64,000 bases of DNA from NCBI GenBank assembly GCA_963798445.1, contig CAWCTH010000003.1:434001-498000 (forward strand). Direction: 5' to 3'. Below are positions 16,314 through 27,537 of this stretch, in pieces; position 1 is the first letter of the stretch; each line of letters starts with the position of its first letter. The position numbers and the translations under genes are program-made. A model generated the notes under the pieces. That model was not told where the DNA came from, did not search any database, and saw nothing but the letters and a program-made list of their open reading frames with translations. The DNA comes from DASXAI01 sp963798445. Its GTDB lineage: Bacteria; Actinomycetota; Acidimicrobiia; Acidimicrobiales; Ilumatobacteraceae.

Positions 16314-16600
16314 TGCGGCGGCTTCGCCGCCTGCTCGCTTCGCTCGGTCAATCGGTTCTCGGTCGGCACGACGCCCTGCGGCGTCAGCGGCGCCGGAGGG
16401 CGCCGCCGAGGCGCCCGCTCGTCGCGCGCCTCCCCTTGGCGGCTCTGTGACGTGGATCGCGACGAATTCGGGATCGGCGTCACCCAAGCGGGCCCCGTCC
16501 GAGCTCCCCACCACGGTGTGGTGGCGGTGAGAGGCCTTGAGCGTCGGTGACTCAAGCCGAGCCGTCACGTACGGTGAACTGTTCCGGACGAACTTGGCCC
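16314..16600. other. Non-coding stretch without a recognised gene
   Basis: About 290 bases between the small plus-strand gene and the terminator of the minus-strand peptide gene. Open frames here lack a plausible start, ribosome site or family. The only structures noted are the GC stem right after 16313 and a six-base inverted repeat CTTGAG/CTCAAG around 16537-16557. Confidence 0.4.
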
Positions 16601-16634
16601 AAAATGCGGCGACGGCCCCTTGCGGGGCCGTCGC
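16601..16634 (-). terminator. Rho-independent terminator of the 24-residue peptide gene
   Basis: A perfect 11-bp GC-rich stem (16609-16619 with 16624-16634), a four-base loop, and TTTT on the minus strand just after it. The stem begins at the base next to the peptide stop codon. It is the clearest intrinsic terminator in the window. Confidence 0.9.
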
Positions 16635-16709
16635 TCACAGCGACGCCAGGCGGCGGATCCCGGCATCGCCCTCAAACCAGGTGGCGGGAACCTGGTTGGT
16701 GCTGCTCAT
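16635..16709 (-). CDS. 24-residue peptide gene with strong ribosome site and own terminator
   Basis: ATG 16709 to TGA 16635-16637 encodes 24 residues starting MSSTNQVPATWF and ending GIRRLASL. It is preceded by AGGAGGAG (16714-16721), the strongest Shine-Dalgarno sequence seen in the window, and followed at once by a perfect intrinsic terminator. The middle contains EGDAG. There is no hydrophobic segment and no cysteine. It lies 47 bases after the nth stop on the same strand. The combination argues for a real translated small protein or a leader/precursor peptide. No family is recognised; conservation would have to be tested. Confidence 0.7.
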   Translation of the reverse strand: MSSTNQVPATWFEGDAGIRRLASL

Positions 16710-16756
16710 CGTACTCCTCCTGCTGGTGGGTGCAAGTGGCGTCGCGGATATCACTC

Positions 16757-17419
16757 TCAGCGTTTACGGGGCAGCCGAGACGACGGGCAGAAGTCCTCCA
16801 CCACGCACATGTCGCAGGCAGGTGTTCGTGCGACGCAGACCCGGCGGCCGTGCAGGATGAGCCGCAGGCTCAGAACACCACGCTCCGCGGGCGCCACCAT
16901 GGCGTTGAGGGCCAGCTCGATCTTGACGGGGTCGGTCTCGTCGGTGAGACCGAGCCGCTTGACCAGGCGGGTGACGTGGGTGTCGACCGGCAGGCCCGGC
17001 TCGTCGAACCAGACGCTGCGCACCACGTTGGCCGTCTTGCGGCCCACGCCCGGCAGGGTCACGAGGTCCTCCAGCGCCGCCGGCACCTCACCGCCGAAGC
17101 GCTCGACGACGCCCTGGGCCATCCCGATGAGGCTGCGGGTCTTGTTCTGGTAGAAGCCGGTCGAGCGGATGACCTCCTCGACCTCGCCCGGATCGGCGGC
17201 AGCCAGGTCCTTCGGGGTCGGGTATCTGGCGAAGAGGGCCGGCGTGACCATGTTCACCCGGACGTCGGTGGTCTGAGCCGACAGGATCGTGGCCGCCAGC
17301 AGCTCGAAGGCGCTGCGGTGATCCAGCGCGCACAGCTCCGAAGCCGTGCCGGGGTACTCGAACGCGAGCCGCTGCACCACCTCGCGGGTCCGGCCCTTGG
17401 GAGTTCGCGGACGGGCCAT
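16757..17419 (-). CDS. nth: Endonuclease III
   Basis: 220 residues, DNA glycosylase/AP lyase for oxidised pyrimidines. The helix-hairpin-helix LPGVGRKTANVV holds the catalytic Lys, the catalytic Asp is in VDTHVTR, and the C-terminal Fe4S4 ligands follow C-x6-C-x2-C-x5-C (CVARTPACDMCVVEDFC). ATG 17419 has TAACCT nine bases upstream, so the message is probably nearly leaderless. It is divergent from mshD. Confidence 0.96.
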   Translation of the reverse strand: MARPRTPKGRTREVVQRLAFEYPGTASELCALDHRSAFELLAATILSAQTTDVRVNMVTPALFARYPTPKDLAAADPGEVEEVIRSTGFYQNKTRSLIGMAQGVVERFGGEVPAALEDLVTLPGVGRKTANVVRSVWFDEPGLPVDTHVTRLVKRLGLTDETDPVKIELALNAMVAPAERGVLSLRLILHGRRVCVARTPACDMCVVEDFCPSSRLPRKR

Positions 17420-17428
17420 CGGCGGCGC

Positions 17429-17434
17429 AGGTTA
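17429..17434 (-). promoter_or_regulatory. -10 TAACCT of nth
   Basis: TAnnnT hexamer on the minus strand, nine bases from the nth ATG. Confidence 0.5.
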
Positions 17435-17455
17435 CGACCGGCGAGGCCGCCTGCG

Positions 17456-17461
17456 TAGCCT
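17456..17461 (+). promoter_or_regulatory. -10 TAGCCT of mshD
   Basis: TAnnnT hexamer separated by six bases from the mshD GTG; leaderless transcript expected. It is 21 bases from the divergent nth hexamer. Confidence 0.55.
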
Positions 17462-17467
17462 CGCAGC

Positions 17468-18379
17468 GTGTCGTGCCTCGAGATCAAGCGGACTATGGCG
17501 CCGGGTGACGTCGACGAGGTCACGACGCTCCTCGCCGCCGCCGAGCGCGCCGATGGTGAGCAGCCGCTGTCGGAGCACCTCTGGCTCGATCTCGTCCACG
17601 GCGGCCGCCAGGGTTTCGCCGGCCTCGTCGCACGCGACGCCGACGACGGCACGCCCGTCGCCTACGCCCAGGTCTCGCGCGGCAACGACACGTGGAGCAT
17701 CGAGCTGGTCGTCGACCCCGAGCAACGAGTCCGCCTCGAGCAGTTGGGGCTGGAACTGGTCGGGGCCGCGGTCGGCATCGTGGGGGCCGAGGGCGGCGGC
17801 CACGTGCACTGGTGGGTGACGCGCGCCACCGATGCCCACGCCCGGGTGGCCGACGCGGTCGGGCTGAGCCCGGGTCGGCTGCTCTTCCAGATGCAGCGCC
17901 CGCTGCCCACGGGCATTCCCTTCGAGCTGGCGACCCGGCCGTTCGTGGTGGGCCAGGACGAGGACGCGTGGCTGGAGGTCAACAACCGCGCCTTCGCGTG
18001 GCATCCGGAACAGGGCGGCTGGACGCTCGAGACCATCCGGGCGCGGGAGCAGGAGCCGTGGTTCGATCCGGCCGGCTTCCTGCTGCACGAACGCGACGGC
18101 CGTCTGGCCGGGTTCTGCTGGACGAAGGTGCACGCCGAGCGCGACCCCGTGCTCGGTGAGATCTACGTGATCGCCGCCCACCCCGACTTCCACGGCACCG
18201 GCCTGGGCAAGGCGCTCACCCTGGCCGGTCTCGACCACCTCGCCCGCCAGGGCATCGGCGTGGGCATGCTCTACGTCGACGCCACGAACACCGCCGCCGT
18301 TCACCTCTACGAGCACCTCGGCTTCGAGGTGCACCACGGCGATCGCGCCTTCGTGGGCGACGTCGCCCCGGCCGAGTAG
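17468..18379 (+). CDS. mshD: Mycothiol synthase
   Basis: 303 residues with two GNAT domains in tandem, the layout of MshD, which acetylates Cys-GlcN-Ins in the last step of mycothiol synthesis. The active C-terminal domain is well conserved: FCWTKVHAE, GEIYVIAAHPDFHGTGLGKA, and LYVDATNTAAVHLYEHLGF. The N-terminal half is the degenerate domain. Start GTG 17468 fits a leaderless message. Presence of this gene supports an actinobacterial origin. Confidence 0.93.
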   Translation: MSCLEIKRTMAPGDVDEVTTLLAAAERADGEQPLSEHLWLDLVHGGRQGFAGLVARDADDGTPVAYAQVSRGNDTWSIELVVDPEQRVRLEQLGLELVGAAVGIVGAEGGGHVHWWVTRATDAHARVADAVGLSPGRLLFQMQRPLPTGIPFELATRPFVVGQDEDAWLEVNNRAFAWHPEQGGWTLETIRAREQEPWFDPAGFLLHERDGRLAGFCWTKVHAERDPVLGEIYVIAAHPDFHGTGLGKALTLAGLDHLARQGIGVGMLYVDATNTAAVHLYEHLGFEVHHGDRAFVGDVAPAE

Positions 18380-18385
18380 CAGCGA

Positions 18386-19126
18386 TCAAACCGCAGCGCC
18401 CACCAGGTGGCCCAGCACGAAGCTGACGGCCATCGCCACCGCCCCGCCGACGAGAACGCGCCGGGCGCCCTTCACCCGCGATGCGTTGCCCAGACCGGCC
18501 CCGACGGCACCGAGCACACCGAGGCTCACCAGCGTCACGACGATGCACGCCGGCACCCGGACGCCCCGGCTGGCCACCACGACGCACAGCAGCGGCACCA
18601 GGGCACCGATCGAGAAGCTGACCGCTGAGGTCACGGCCGCCTGCACCGGCCGGGCGAGGGCACCGGGGTCGAGACCGAGCTCGTCGCGGGCGTGAGACCC
18701 CAGCGCGTCGTGAGCGGTGAGCTGCTCGGCGACCTGATGGGCCAGCCCCGGATCCAGCCCGCGGCGCACGTAGATGCCCTGCAGCTCCACCAGCTCGCTG
18801 CGGGGACTGGTCTCCAGCTCCTCGCGCTCGAGCGACAGGTCGGCCATCTCGGCGTCGCGCTGGGAGCTGACCGAGCTGTACTCGCCGACGGCCATCGACG
18901 CCGCGCCGGCCACCAGCGCGGCGATGCCCGTCGTCAGGAGCACTGAGCGGCTGACCTCGGCGGCGGCGACGCCGACCAGGAGGCTGGCGGTGGAGAGCAG
19001 GCCGTCGTTGGCTCCGAGCACCGCCGCCCGCAACCACCCGATGCGGCCAGTGGCGTGGCCTTCCGGATGAGGACGGCGGGGAACGCGCGGTTCGCGACAC
19101 GCCCCGATGGTAGGACCGTGCACCAT
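18386..19126 (-). CDS. VIT1/CCC1-family membrane transporter
   Basis: 246 residues. WLRAAVLGANDGLLSTASLLVG at the N-terminus is the VIT1/CCC1 signature with TM1; further hydrophobic segments lie near the middle and the C-terminus (five TM helices in total are expected). A charged linker (SQRDAEMADLSLEREELE) corresponds to the cytosolic metal-binding helices. The family moves Fe2+ or Mn2+. The only in-frame starts near the conserved region are ATG 19126 and GTG 19123, which overlap the start of the divergent peptidase gene. It converges with mshD, six bases apart. Confidence 0.9.
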   Translation of the reverse strand: MVHGPTIGACREPRVPRRPHPEGHATGRIGWLRAAVLGANDGLLSTASLLVGVAAAEVSRSVLLTTGIAALVAGAASMAVGEYSSVSSQRDAEMADLSLEREELETSPRSELVELQGIYVRRGLDPGLAHQVAEQLTAHDALGSHARDELGLDPGALARPVQAAVTSAVSFSIGALVPLLCVVVASRGVRVPACIVVTLVSLGVLGAVGAGLGNASRVKGARRVLVGGAVAMAVSFVLGHLVGAAV

Positions 19127-20957
19127 GACCGCCACCGAGACGCCTGCCGGGCCCGACGCGGCGCCGCTGCCGCGGTGGGACGTGACCGACGTCTTCCCGT
19201 CGCTCCAGTCCCGCGAGCTGACCGCCGCCCGGGAACGTCTGGGGGCCGACCTCGACCGCCTCGTGGCCCGCTACGACGAGCACGGCGTCGGTGAGACCAA
19301 GCCGCACCCGCCGTCGCCCGACGAGGTAGCCGCCCTCGAGACCGTCCTCGACGAGACCAACGATGTCGAGCGCCAGTTCGAGGTGCTACGGGCCTTCGTC
19401 GCCAGCTACGTCACGACCAACAGCCGCGACGACGCCGCCCAGGGCATCTACTCCACCCTGGAGCGCGACGCCGCCACCATGCGCCAGCTCGCCGCCCGGC
19501 TGGCCGCATGGATCGCCGCCCTCGGCCCGGCTGCACTGGTCGAGGCCAGCCCTCTGGCCGCCGATCACGCTTTTGCGTTGGCCCGCGCCGCGGCGCGCGC
19601 CGAGCACCAGATGCCCGGGGCTCAGGAAGCCCTCTACGCCGACCTCGCCGTCACCGGGTCGTCGGCGTGGGCCCGGCTCCACCAAGACGTCACGTCCCAG
19701 CTGAACGCCGGTGTCGCCTTCCCCGACGGGCACGAGGAGACCCTGCCGATGACGGCGGTGCGCGGTCTCGCCACCCATCCTGACGCGGCCGTGCGCCGGG
19801 CCGCCTTCGACGCCGAGCAGGCGACGTGGCCGGCGGTGGCCACGACGTGTGCGGCGGCTCTGAACGCCATCAAGGGCGAAGCCAACGCCGTGAACGATCG
19901 CCGTGGTTGGGACGATCCCCTGAACGCGTCGCTGTTCGCCAACGCCGTCGACCGGCCCACCTTCGACGCCATGCGGGCCGCCGTCGACGCGGCACTCCCC
20001 GATTTCCGGCGCTGGCTGCGGGTGAAGGCGCGCCTGCACGGCCACCGCGACGGCTTGCCCTGGTGGGACTTGTTCGCCCCTCTCCCGGTCGCTCCTGGCA
20101 CCGTGTCGTGGGACGCGGGATGCGCGTTGGTGACCGGCTCCTTCGGTCGCTACTCGCCCGGTCTCGAAGCCATGGCCCAACGGGCGTTGACGGAGCGGTG
20201 GATCGACGCCGAACCCCGAGCCGGCAAGCGCGGTGGTGCGTTCTGCATGTCGCTCACCGGCGACCGCTCCTTGGTGCTCCTCAACTGGGCGGGCTCCTTC
20301 GACAGCGTGCAGACGCTGGCCCACGAGCTGGGCCACGCCTATCACAACACCCAGCTGGCGGCGCTCACGCCCATGCAGCGGCGGCTGCCCATGGCCCTGG
20401 CCGAGACGGCGAGCATCTTCTGCGAGACGCTCGTGGTGGCCGCCGGCCTCGACGGCGCCACCGGCACGGAACGCCTGGGCCTGCTGGACACGGACCTGCA
20501 GGGTGCCGCCCAGGTGGTGGTGGACATCCACAGCCGCCTGCTCTTCGAAGCCGAGGTCTTCCGCCGCCGGCGCGAGCGGACGCTGTCGCCGACCGAGCTG
20601 TGCGATTTGATGACCGGCGCCCAGCGCGAGGCCTACGGCGACGGCCTGGACGGCGCGACGCTGCATCCCTACATGTGGGCGGTGAAGCCGCACTACTACA
20701 GCAGCCACTTCTACAACTGGCCGTACACCTACGGCCTGCTCTTCGGCTTGGGCTTGTTCGCCGAGTACGAGCGCGACCCCGAGCGCTTCCGCGACGGCTA
20801 CGACCGGCTGCTGGCCTCGGTGGGCCTGGCCGATGCCGGCGCGCTCGGCCACCGCTTCGGCATCGACGTCCACGATGAGGCGTTCTGGACGGCCAGCCTC
20901 GATGTGCTGCGGCGCCGCATGGTCGACTACGAAGCGCTGGCGGCGTCCGTATCCTGA
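19125..20957 (+). CDS. M3-family oligoendopeptidase (PepF-like)
   Basis: 610 residues. The zinc motif HELGHAYHN lies near residue 400, with the downstream ETASIFCETL helix providing the third ligand, and the YSSHFYNWPYTYGLLFGLG segment is typical of PepF/M3B enzymes. It should cleave oligopeptides in the cytoplasm. ATG 19125 is chosen; an in-frame ATG at 19107 also exists. Either way its 5' end overlaps that of the divergent VIT gene. Confidence 0.93.
   Translation: MTATETPAGPDAAPLPRWDVTDVFPSLQSRELTAARERLGADLDRLVARYDEHGVGETKPHPPSPDEVAALETVLDETNDVERQFEVLRAFVASYVTTNSRDDAAQGIYSTLERDAATMRQLAARLAAWIAALGPAALVEASPLAADHAFALARAAARAEHQMPGAQEALYADLAVTGSSAWARLHQDVTSQLNAGVAFPDGHEETLPMTAVRGLATHPDAAVRRAAFDAEQATWPAVATTCAAALNAIKGEANAVNDRRGWDDPLNASLFANAVDRPTFDAMRAAVDAALPDFRRWLRVKARLHGHRDGLPWWDLFAPLPVAPGTVSWDAGCALVTGSFGRYSPGLEAMAQRALTERWIDAEPRAGKRGGAFCMSLTGDRSLVLLNWAGSFDSVQTLAHELGHAYHNTQLAALTPMQRRLPMALAETASIFCETLVVAAGLDGATGTERLGLLDTDLQGAAQVVVDIHSRLLFEAEVFRRRRERTLSPTELCDLMTGAQREAYGDGLDGATLHPYMWAVKPHYYSSHFYNWPYTYGLLFGLGLFAEYERDPERFRDGYDRLLASVGLADAGALGHRFGIDVHDEAFWTASLDVLRRRMVDYEALAASVS
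20950..20955 (+). promoter_or_regulatory. -10 TATCCT of rlmN
   Basis: TAnnnT hexamer six bases before the rlmN GTG, overlapping the end of the peptidase gene. Confidence 0.5.
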
Positions 20958-20961
20958 CCGG

Positions 20962-22011
20962 GTGACCACCCGCTACGACGCCGGCCGAGACGAGCTGGCG
21001 TCGTTGCTGGACGGTGAGCCCCGGTACCGCGTAGACCAGGTCTGGCGCGGGCTCTATGAGCAGCTCGCCACCCCGGACGAGCTCACCACCCTGCCCAAGG
21101 CGCTGCGGGCCCGGTTGGCCGAGGTGCTGCCGCCGGCGCTCGACCTCGTGACCGAGCGGGTGAGCGACCAGGGCGACACCGTCAAGCTGTTGTGGGCGCT
21201 CGACGGCGGCGCGCGCGTCGAGACGGTGCTCATGCTCTACCCCGACCGCGCCACGGTCTGCGTGTCGAGCCAGGCCGGCTGTGCGATGGGTTGCGGCTTC
21301 TGCGCCACCGGCCAGGCCGGTTTCGAGCGCCACCTCACCACGGGCGAGATCGTGGAACAGGTCGTACGGGCCGCTCGCCGCGCCCGCGACGCCGGTCGCC
21401 GGGTGTCGAACGTGGTGTTCATGGGCATGGGCGAGCCGTTCGCCAACTACGACCGCACCTGGGCCGCCGTCACGCGGCTGCACGGCGATCTCGGGCTGTC
21501 GGCGCGGCACATCACCATGTCCACCGTCGGCGTGGTACCCGGCATACGGCGGATGGCCGCCGAGGCCCTACCGGTGAACCTGGCCCTGTCGCTCCACGCC
21601 GCCAACGACCGCCTGCGCGACGAGCTGGTACCGATCAACCAGCGCTACCCCATCGAGATGCTGCGGGAGGCGTGCACCGAGTACCTGCAGGCCAAGGGTC
21701 GGCGGCTGTCGTTCGAGTGGGCCATGATCGACGGCGTCAACGACCGGCCGTCCGACGCGGGAGAGCTGGCCGGCCTTTGCCACTCGCTGCCACTGGCGGC
21801 GCACGTGAACCTCATCCCGCTGAACCCCACGCCGGGCTGGCCCACCACGGGATCGCCGGCCGAGCGCGTGCGTGCGTTCCGGGCCAGCCTGGAGGACCGC
21901 GGCGTGAACGCCACCATCCGCCGGAACCGTGGCACCGACATCGACGCCGCCTGCGGGCAGCTCGCCGCGGGGCACCCGGTCACGCTCTCGCGGCGTGCCG
22001 CGCCGCGCTGA
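20962..22011 (+). CDS. rlmN: RlmN-type radical SAM rRNA/tRNA methyltransferase
   Basis: 349 residues. The radical-SAM cluster motif CAMGCGFC (C-x3-C-x2-C) lies near residue 107, followed by ATGQAGFERHL, the MGMGEPFANY strand, STVGVVPGI and LSLHAAND. RIRRN-type tail with GTDIDAACGQL at the C-terminus holds the second catalytic Cys. The family makes 2-methyladenosine in 23S rRNA and some tRNAs. The GTG start at 20962 gives the family length; upstream frame is noise over the peptidase. Confidence 0.95.
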   Translation: MTTRYDAGRDELASLLDGEPRYRVDQVWRGLYEQLATPDELTTLPKALRARLAEVLPPALDLVTERVSDQGDTVKLLWALDGGARVETVLMLYPDRATVCVSSQAGCAMGCGFCATGQAGFERHLTTGEIVEQVVRAARRARDAGRRVSNVVFMGMGEPFANYDRTWAAVTRLHGDLGLSARHITMSTVGVVPGIRRMAAEALPVNLALSLHAANDRLRDELVPINQRYPIEMLREACTEYLQAKGRRLSFEWAMIDGVNDRPSDAGELAGLCHSLPLAAHVNLIPLNPTPGWPTTGSPAERVRAFRASLEDRGVNATIRRNRGTDIDAACGQLAAGHPVTLSRRAAPR

Positions 22012-22051
22012 CAACGCAGTGCGAATGCGGGAAACGACGCCGTTAGCGTCG

Positions 22052-23913
<1,862 letters not shown>

Positions 23914-23914
<1 letters not shown>

Positions 23915-25854
23915 TGGCCTGGGGGGGTTTCGGCCCGGGCGGTGCCCAGACCAGCGCCGCCGCCGGGTTGCCCTTCGCCGGCGTGCCCGAGGAACTGCGG
24001 GCACGCGCCGAGGTCATCTTGGAGCGCGAGCCGCAGCACCCCGAGCCGAAGGAGCGATACGAGCCTCGGTCCACCGACGACCGCCCGTTCACCCTGCGCC
24101 GGTTCCTGTCGGCCCACCGCATGGGTCTGGCGCTCGCCGTCGTGCTGGTGGTGATCGAGGCGCTGGCACTGCAGATCGGCCCACTGCTCACCCAACGCGG
24201 CATCGACGACGGCATCGCCAAGGGCAGCACCCAGACCCTCGTCGTCATTGCCATCGTCTACGTCATCAGCGTCATCGTGTGCATCGTGGCGGGCTCGCTG
24301 CGCGTCGCATGGACCGGACGCCTCGGCGAGCGTCTCCTGTTCGACCTGCGGATCCGCGTCTTCTCCCACTTGCAACGACTCTCGCTCGACTTCTACACCG
24401 ACGAGAAGGCGGGCCGGGTGCTGACCCGCATGACGAGCGACATCGAAGCGTTGCAGCAGCTCTTCCAGGACGGCCTCGTGAACCTCGGTGTCCAGGCCTT
24501 CACCATGATCGTGGTCACCGTCATCTTGTTCACGTTGCAACCGACGATGGCGATCATCACGGTGCTGGCTGTGGTTCCGGCCATGGCCGCGGTCACGATC
24601 TGGTTCCGCATTGCCTCAGACCGGGCGTACGGCGTCGTGCGCGACCGCATCGCCGACGTGCTGTCGGACCTGTCGGAGAGCCTCTCGGGCATCCGCGTCA
24701 TCACCGCCTTCAACCGGCGCCGCAACAACATCTACGCCCACCGCAACATCGTCGGGCGCTATCGGGACGCCAACGTGGACACCGCCGAGATCAACGCCAG
24801 GTACGGTCCAGCGACCGACATCATCGGCAGCTTCGGGCAGGTCGTCGTACTGGGCGTAGGCGGCACGATGGTGCTCAACGGCACGCTCTCGATCGGCGAG
24901 CTCACGGCCTTCGTGCTCTACCTCGCCGCCTTCTTCGCACCGATCCAGCAGCTCGTGCAGCTGTACTCGACGTACCAGTCCGGCCAGGCGGCGGTGGTGA
25001 AGCTCCGTGGCCTGCTGGCCACGCGCCCGACAGTGGCCGAAGCGGCCGACGCTCATCCGCTGCCTCCCATCGACGGCCACATCGTGCTGGAGCACGTGAC
25101 CTTCGGCTACGGCGCCACGCCGGTGCTGCACGACGTCTCCCTGGCCGTCGCGCCGGGCGAGACCTTCGCCCTGGTGGGCGAGACCGGCTCGGGGAAGTCC
25201 ACCATCGCCAAGCTCGTGTGCCGGTTCTACGACCCGACCGCCGGTCGCATCCTGCTGGACGGCCACGACCTGCGCGACGTCACGCTGGCGTCACTACGGC
25301 GCCAGCTGGGCGTGGTGCCACAGGAGCCCTTCCTCTTCGCCGGCAGCCTGCGCGACAACGCCGCCTTCGGCCGGCCCGAAGCCACCGACGCCGAGGTGTT
25401 GGAGGCGTGCCAGGCGGTGGGTCTCGACGACCTGCTCGACCGGCTGCCAGAAGGCATCCACTCGCCGGTCCACGAGCGGGGCACATCGTTGTCGTCGGGC
25501 GAGCGCCAGCTCCTCGCTCTCGCCCGAGCCTTCCTCGCCCGGCCCCGCGTGCTCGTGCTGGACGAAGCCACCTCCAACCTCGACCTCAAGAGCGAGGGCC
25601 AGATCGAGCGGGCCCTCGACGCCGTGCTCGACGGGCGCACCGCCATCCTGATCGCCCACCGGCTGGCGACGGCCATGCGCGCCGACCGGATCGCCGTGGT
25701 GCACGACGGCAAGATCGTGGAGCTGGGCAGTCACGGCGAGCTGGTGGCCATGGGTGGCCGCTACGGCGCGATGTACGACACGTGGCTCAGTCACACCGGC
25801 GAGCGCGCCATGGGTGAGAACGGCACGGCGTCCCTCCCCCGCGTCGCGCGCTGA
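23914..25854 (+). CDS. ABC exporter half-transporter 2 (catalytic)
   Basis: 646 residues: about 65-residue cytosolic N-terminal extension rich in Glu, Pro and Arg, six TM helices, then an ATPase domain with GETGSGKST, VVPQEPFLF (Q-loop), LVLDEATS with the catalytic Glu, and the H-loop IAHRL. The signature is altered to LSSGERQ. In a heterodimer this signature would face the Walker A of partner 1, so both deviations fall in the same degenerate site, while Walker A/B here plus the normal LSGGQ of partner 1 form the active one. Confidence 0.94.
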
Positions 25855-25864
25855 CCGGATCGCC

Positions 25865-25870
25865 TACGGT
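25865..25870 (+). promoter_or_regulatory. -10 TACGGT of the ThDP-enzyme gene
   Basis: TAnnnT hexamer seven bases before ATG 25878. Confidence 0.5.
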
Positions 25871-25877
25871 GCAGCTC

Positions 25878-27537
25878 ATGCCCCGCACTGGCCGCGACGC
25901 CCTGCTGGAGGTGCTCCGGACCGAAGGCGTCCGCCACCTGTTCGGCAACCCCGGTTCCACCGAGCTGCCGCTGATGGACGCCCTTGCCGGCGCCGACGAC
26001 CTGCACTACGTGCTGTGCCTGCAGGAGGCCACGGCGGTAGGGATGGCCGACGGCTACGCCCAGGCCACGGGCCGCCCGGCGTTCCTGAACCTGCACACCT
26101 CGGCCGGCTTGGGCAACGCCATCGGCAACCTCACCAATGCCCAGACGATGGGCACGCCCCTCGTGGTGACCGCCGGCCAGCAGCACTACGGCCACATCGA
26201 AGCCGACCCGCTCCTCACCGGCGACCTCGTCGGGTTGGCGCAGCCGGTGAGCAAGTGGACCCACGAGGTGCGCTCGCTGCGCGAGATGGGCACCATCCTT
26301 CGACGGGCCTTCCACGATGCCGTCGGCCCGCCGGGTGGACCGGTGTTCGTGAGCCTGCCGATGTCGACGATGGACGAGGAGGGCGAAGCGCCGGTGCCGG
26401 CGCCGTCGCACATCGTGCGCCGCACCACGGCCGGTGATCTCGACGAGCTGGTGGAGCTGCTCACCGGGCCGGCAGTCGGGAAGCTGGCCATCGTGGCCGG
26501 CCGCGACGTCGGGACGTCCGGCGCCGTCGGCGCCCTCGCCGAGCTGGCCGAGACGTTGGGCGCGCCGGTCTTCTCGTCGCCGCTCACCGGCGTCGGGGTG
26601 CTGCCGCCGACCCATCCGCTGTACGCCGGCATGCTGGCGCCCGCCGCGGCCGCCATACGCGCCGCGCTGGCGCCCTACGAGCGCGTCTTCGCCATCGGCG
26701 CCCGCCCGTTCATGGCCTATCCCTACACCGACGGCTCGCCGCTGCCCGACGGCACCGAGCTGGTCCAGCTCTGCCCCGACGCGCAGCAGCTCGGCCGCAC
26801 CTTCGCCCTGCGCCTCGGTCTCATCGGCGATCCCCGCGCCACCCTCGCCGCGCTGCTTCCGCTCGTGCGCGACCGGGCCGACACGGTGGCGGCCAAGGAC
26901 GCGCTGGAAGCCGGGCGGGTCCGGCGGGCGGCGGAGATCGAGCGCCTGGAAGAGTCGGCACGTGAGCGTTACGGCTCCACCCCGCTCGATCCCATGGCCG
27001 CCGCCCACGCCGTGGTGCGGGCCATGCCCGCCGGCATGGCGGTGGTGGACGAGGCCATCACGACGGGCGTCTACGTGCGCGGCTTCCATCACTGGACCGA
27101 GCCCGGCCGCTACTTCTTCTGCGAGGGCGGCGGCCTCGGCTGGGGCATGCCGGCCGCCCTCGGCGTGAGCCTGGCCTACGGCGGCGCCGTCCCGGTGCTG
27201 GCGGCCGTGGGCGACGGCTCGGCCATGTACTCGCCACAGGCGCTGTGGACCGCCGCCCACGAACGCCTGCCCGTGGTGTTCGCCGTGTTCGTCAACCGTG
27301 AGTACCTCATCTTGAAGAACTACCTGCGAGGCCGCAAGGGCGAGAGCGTGGAGCGCGACCGCTACGTGGCCATGCAGATCACGGACCCCGATGTCGACTA
27401 CGTCGCGCTCGGCGGCGTCGATGGGCGTGGCCGCTACTCGGGTCGACAGCGCGGTCGACATCGGCGATGTCGTCAACACCGCACTGGCGTCGGGCGCGCC
27501 ACATCTGGTCGAGATTCCCATCTCCGTGCCCGAGTGA
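25878..27537 (+). pseudogene. ThDP-dependent decarboxylase-like gene (benzoylformate decarboxylase type) with a late frameshift
   Basis: The protein aligns with the benzoylformate decarboxylase/acetolactate synthase family: GNPGSTELPLMDAL at the N-terminus, catalytic Glu in LQEATAVGMADGYA, and the ThDP motif GDGSAMYSPQAL with NREYLILKNYL. After VDYVAL the frame breaks: one extra G near 27411-27415 throws the last 40 codons out. In the next frame they read ASMGVAATRVDSAVDIG and end EIPISVPE at TGA 27535-27537, which overlaps the GTG of the following ABC gene as GTGA. Without the extra base the protein has about 552 residues. The substrate is not predicted. Confidence 0.85.

Noticed and set aside
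16316..16331. Terminator GGCGGC-TTC-GCCGCC after the 64-residue gene
   Set aside because: Short stem and no T-run; such GC stems arise often by chance at this composition.
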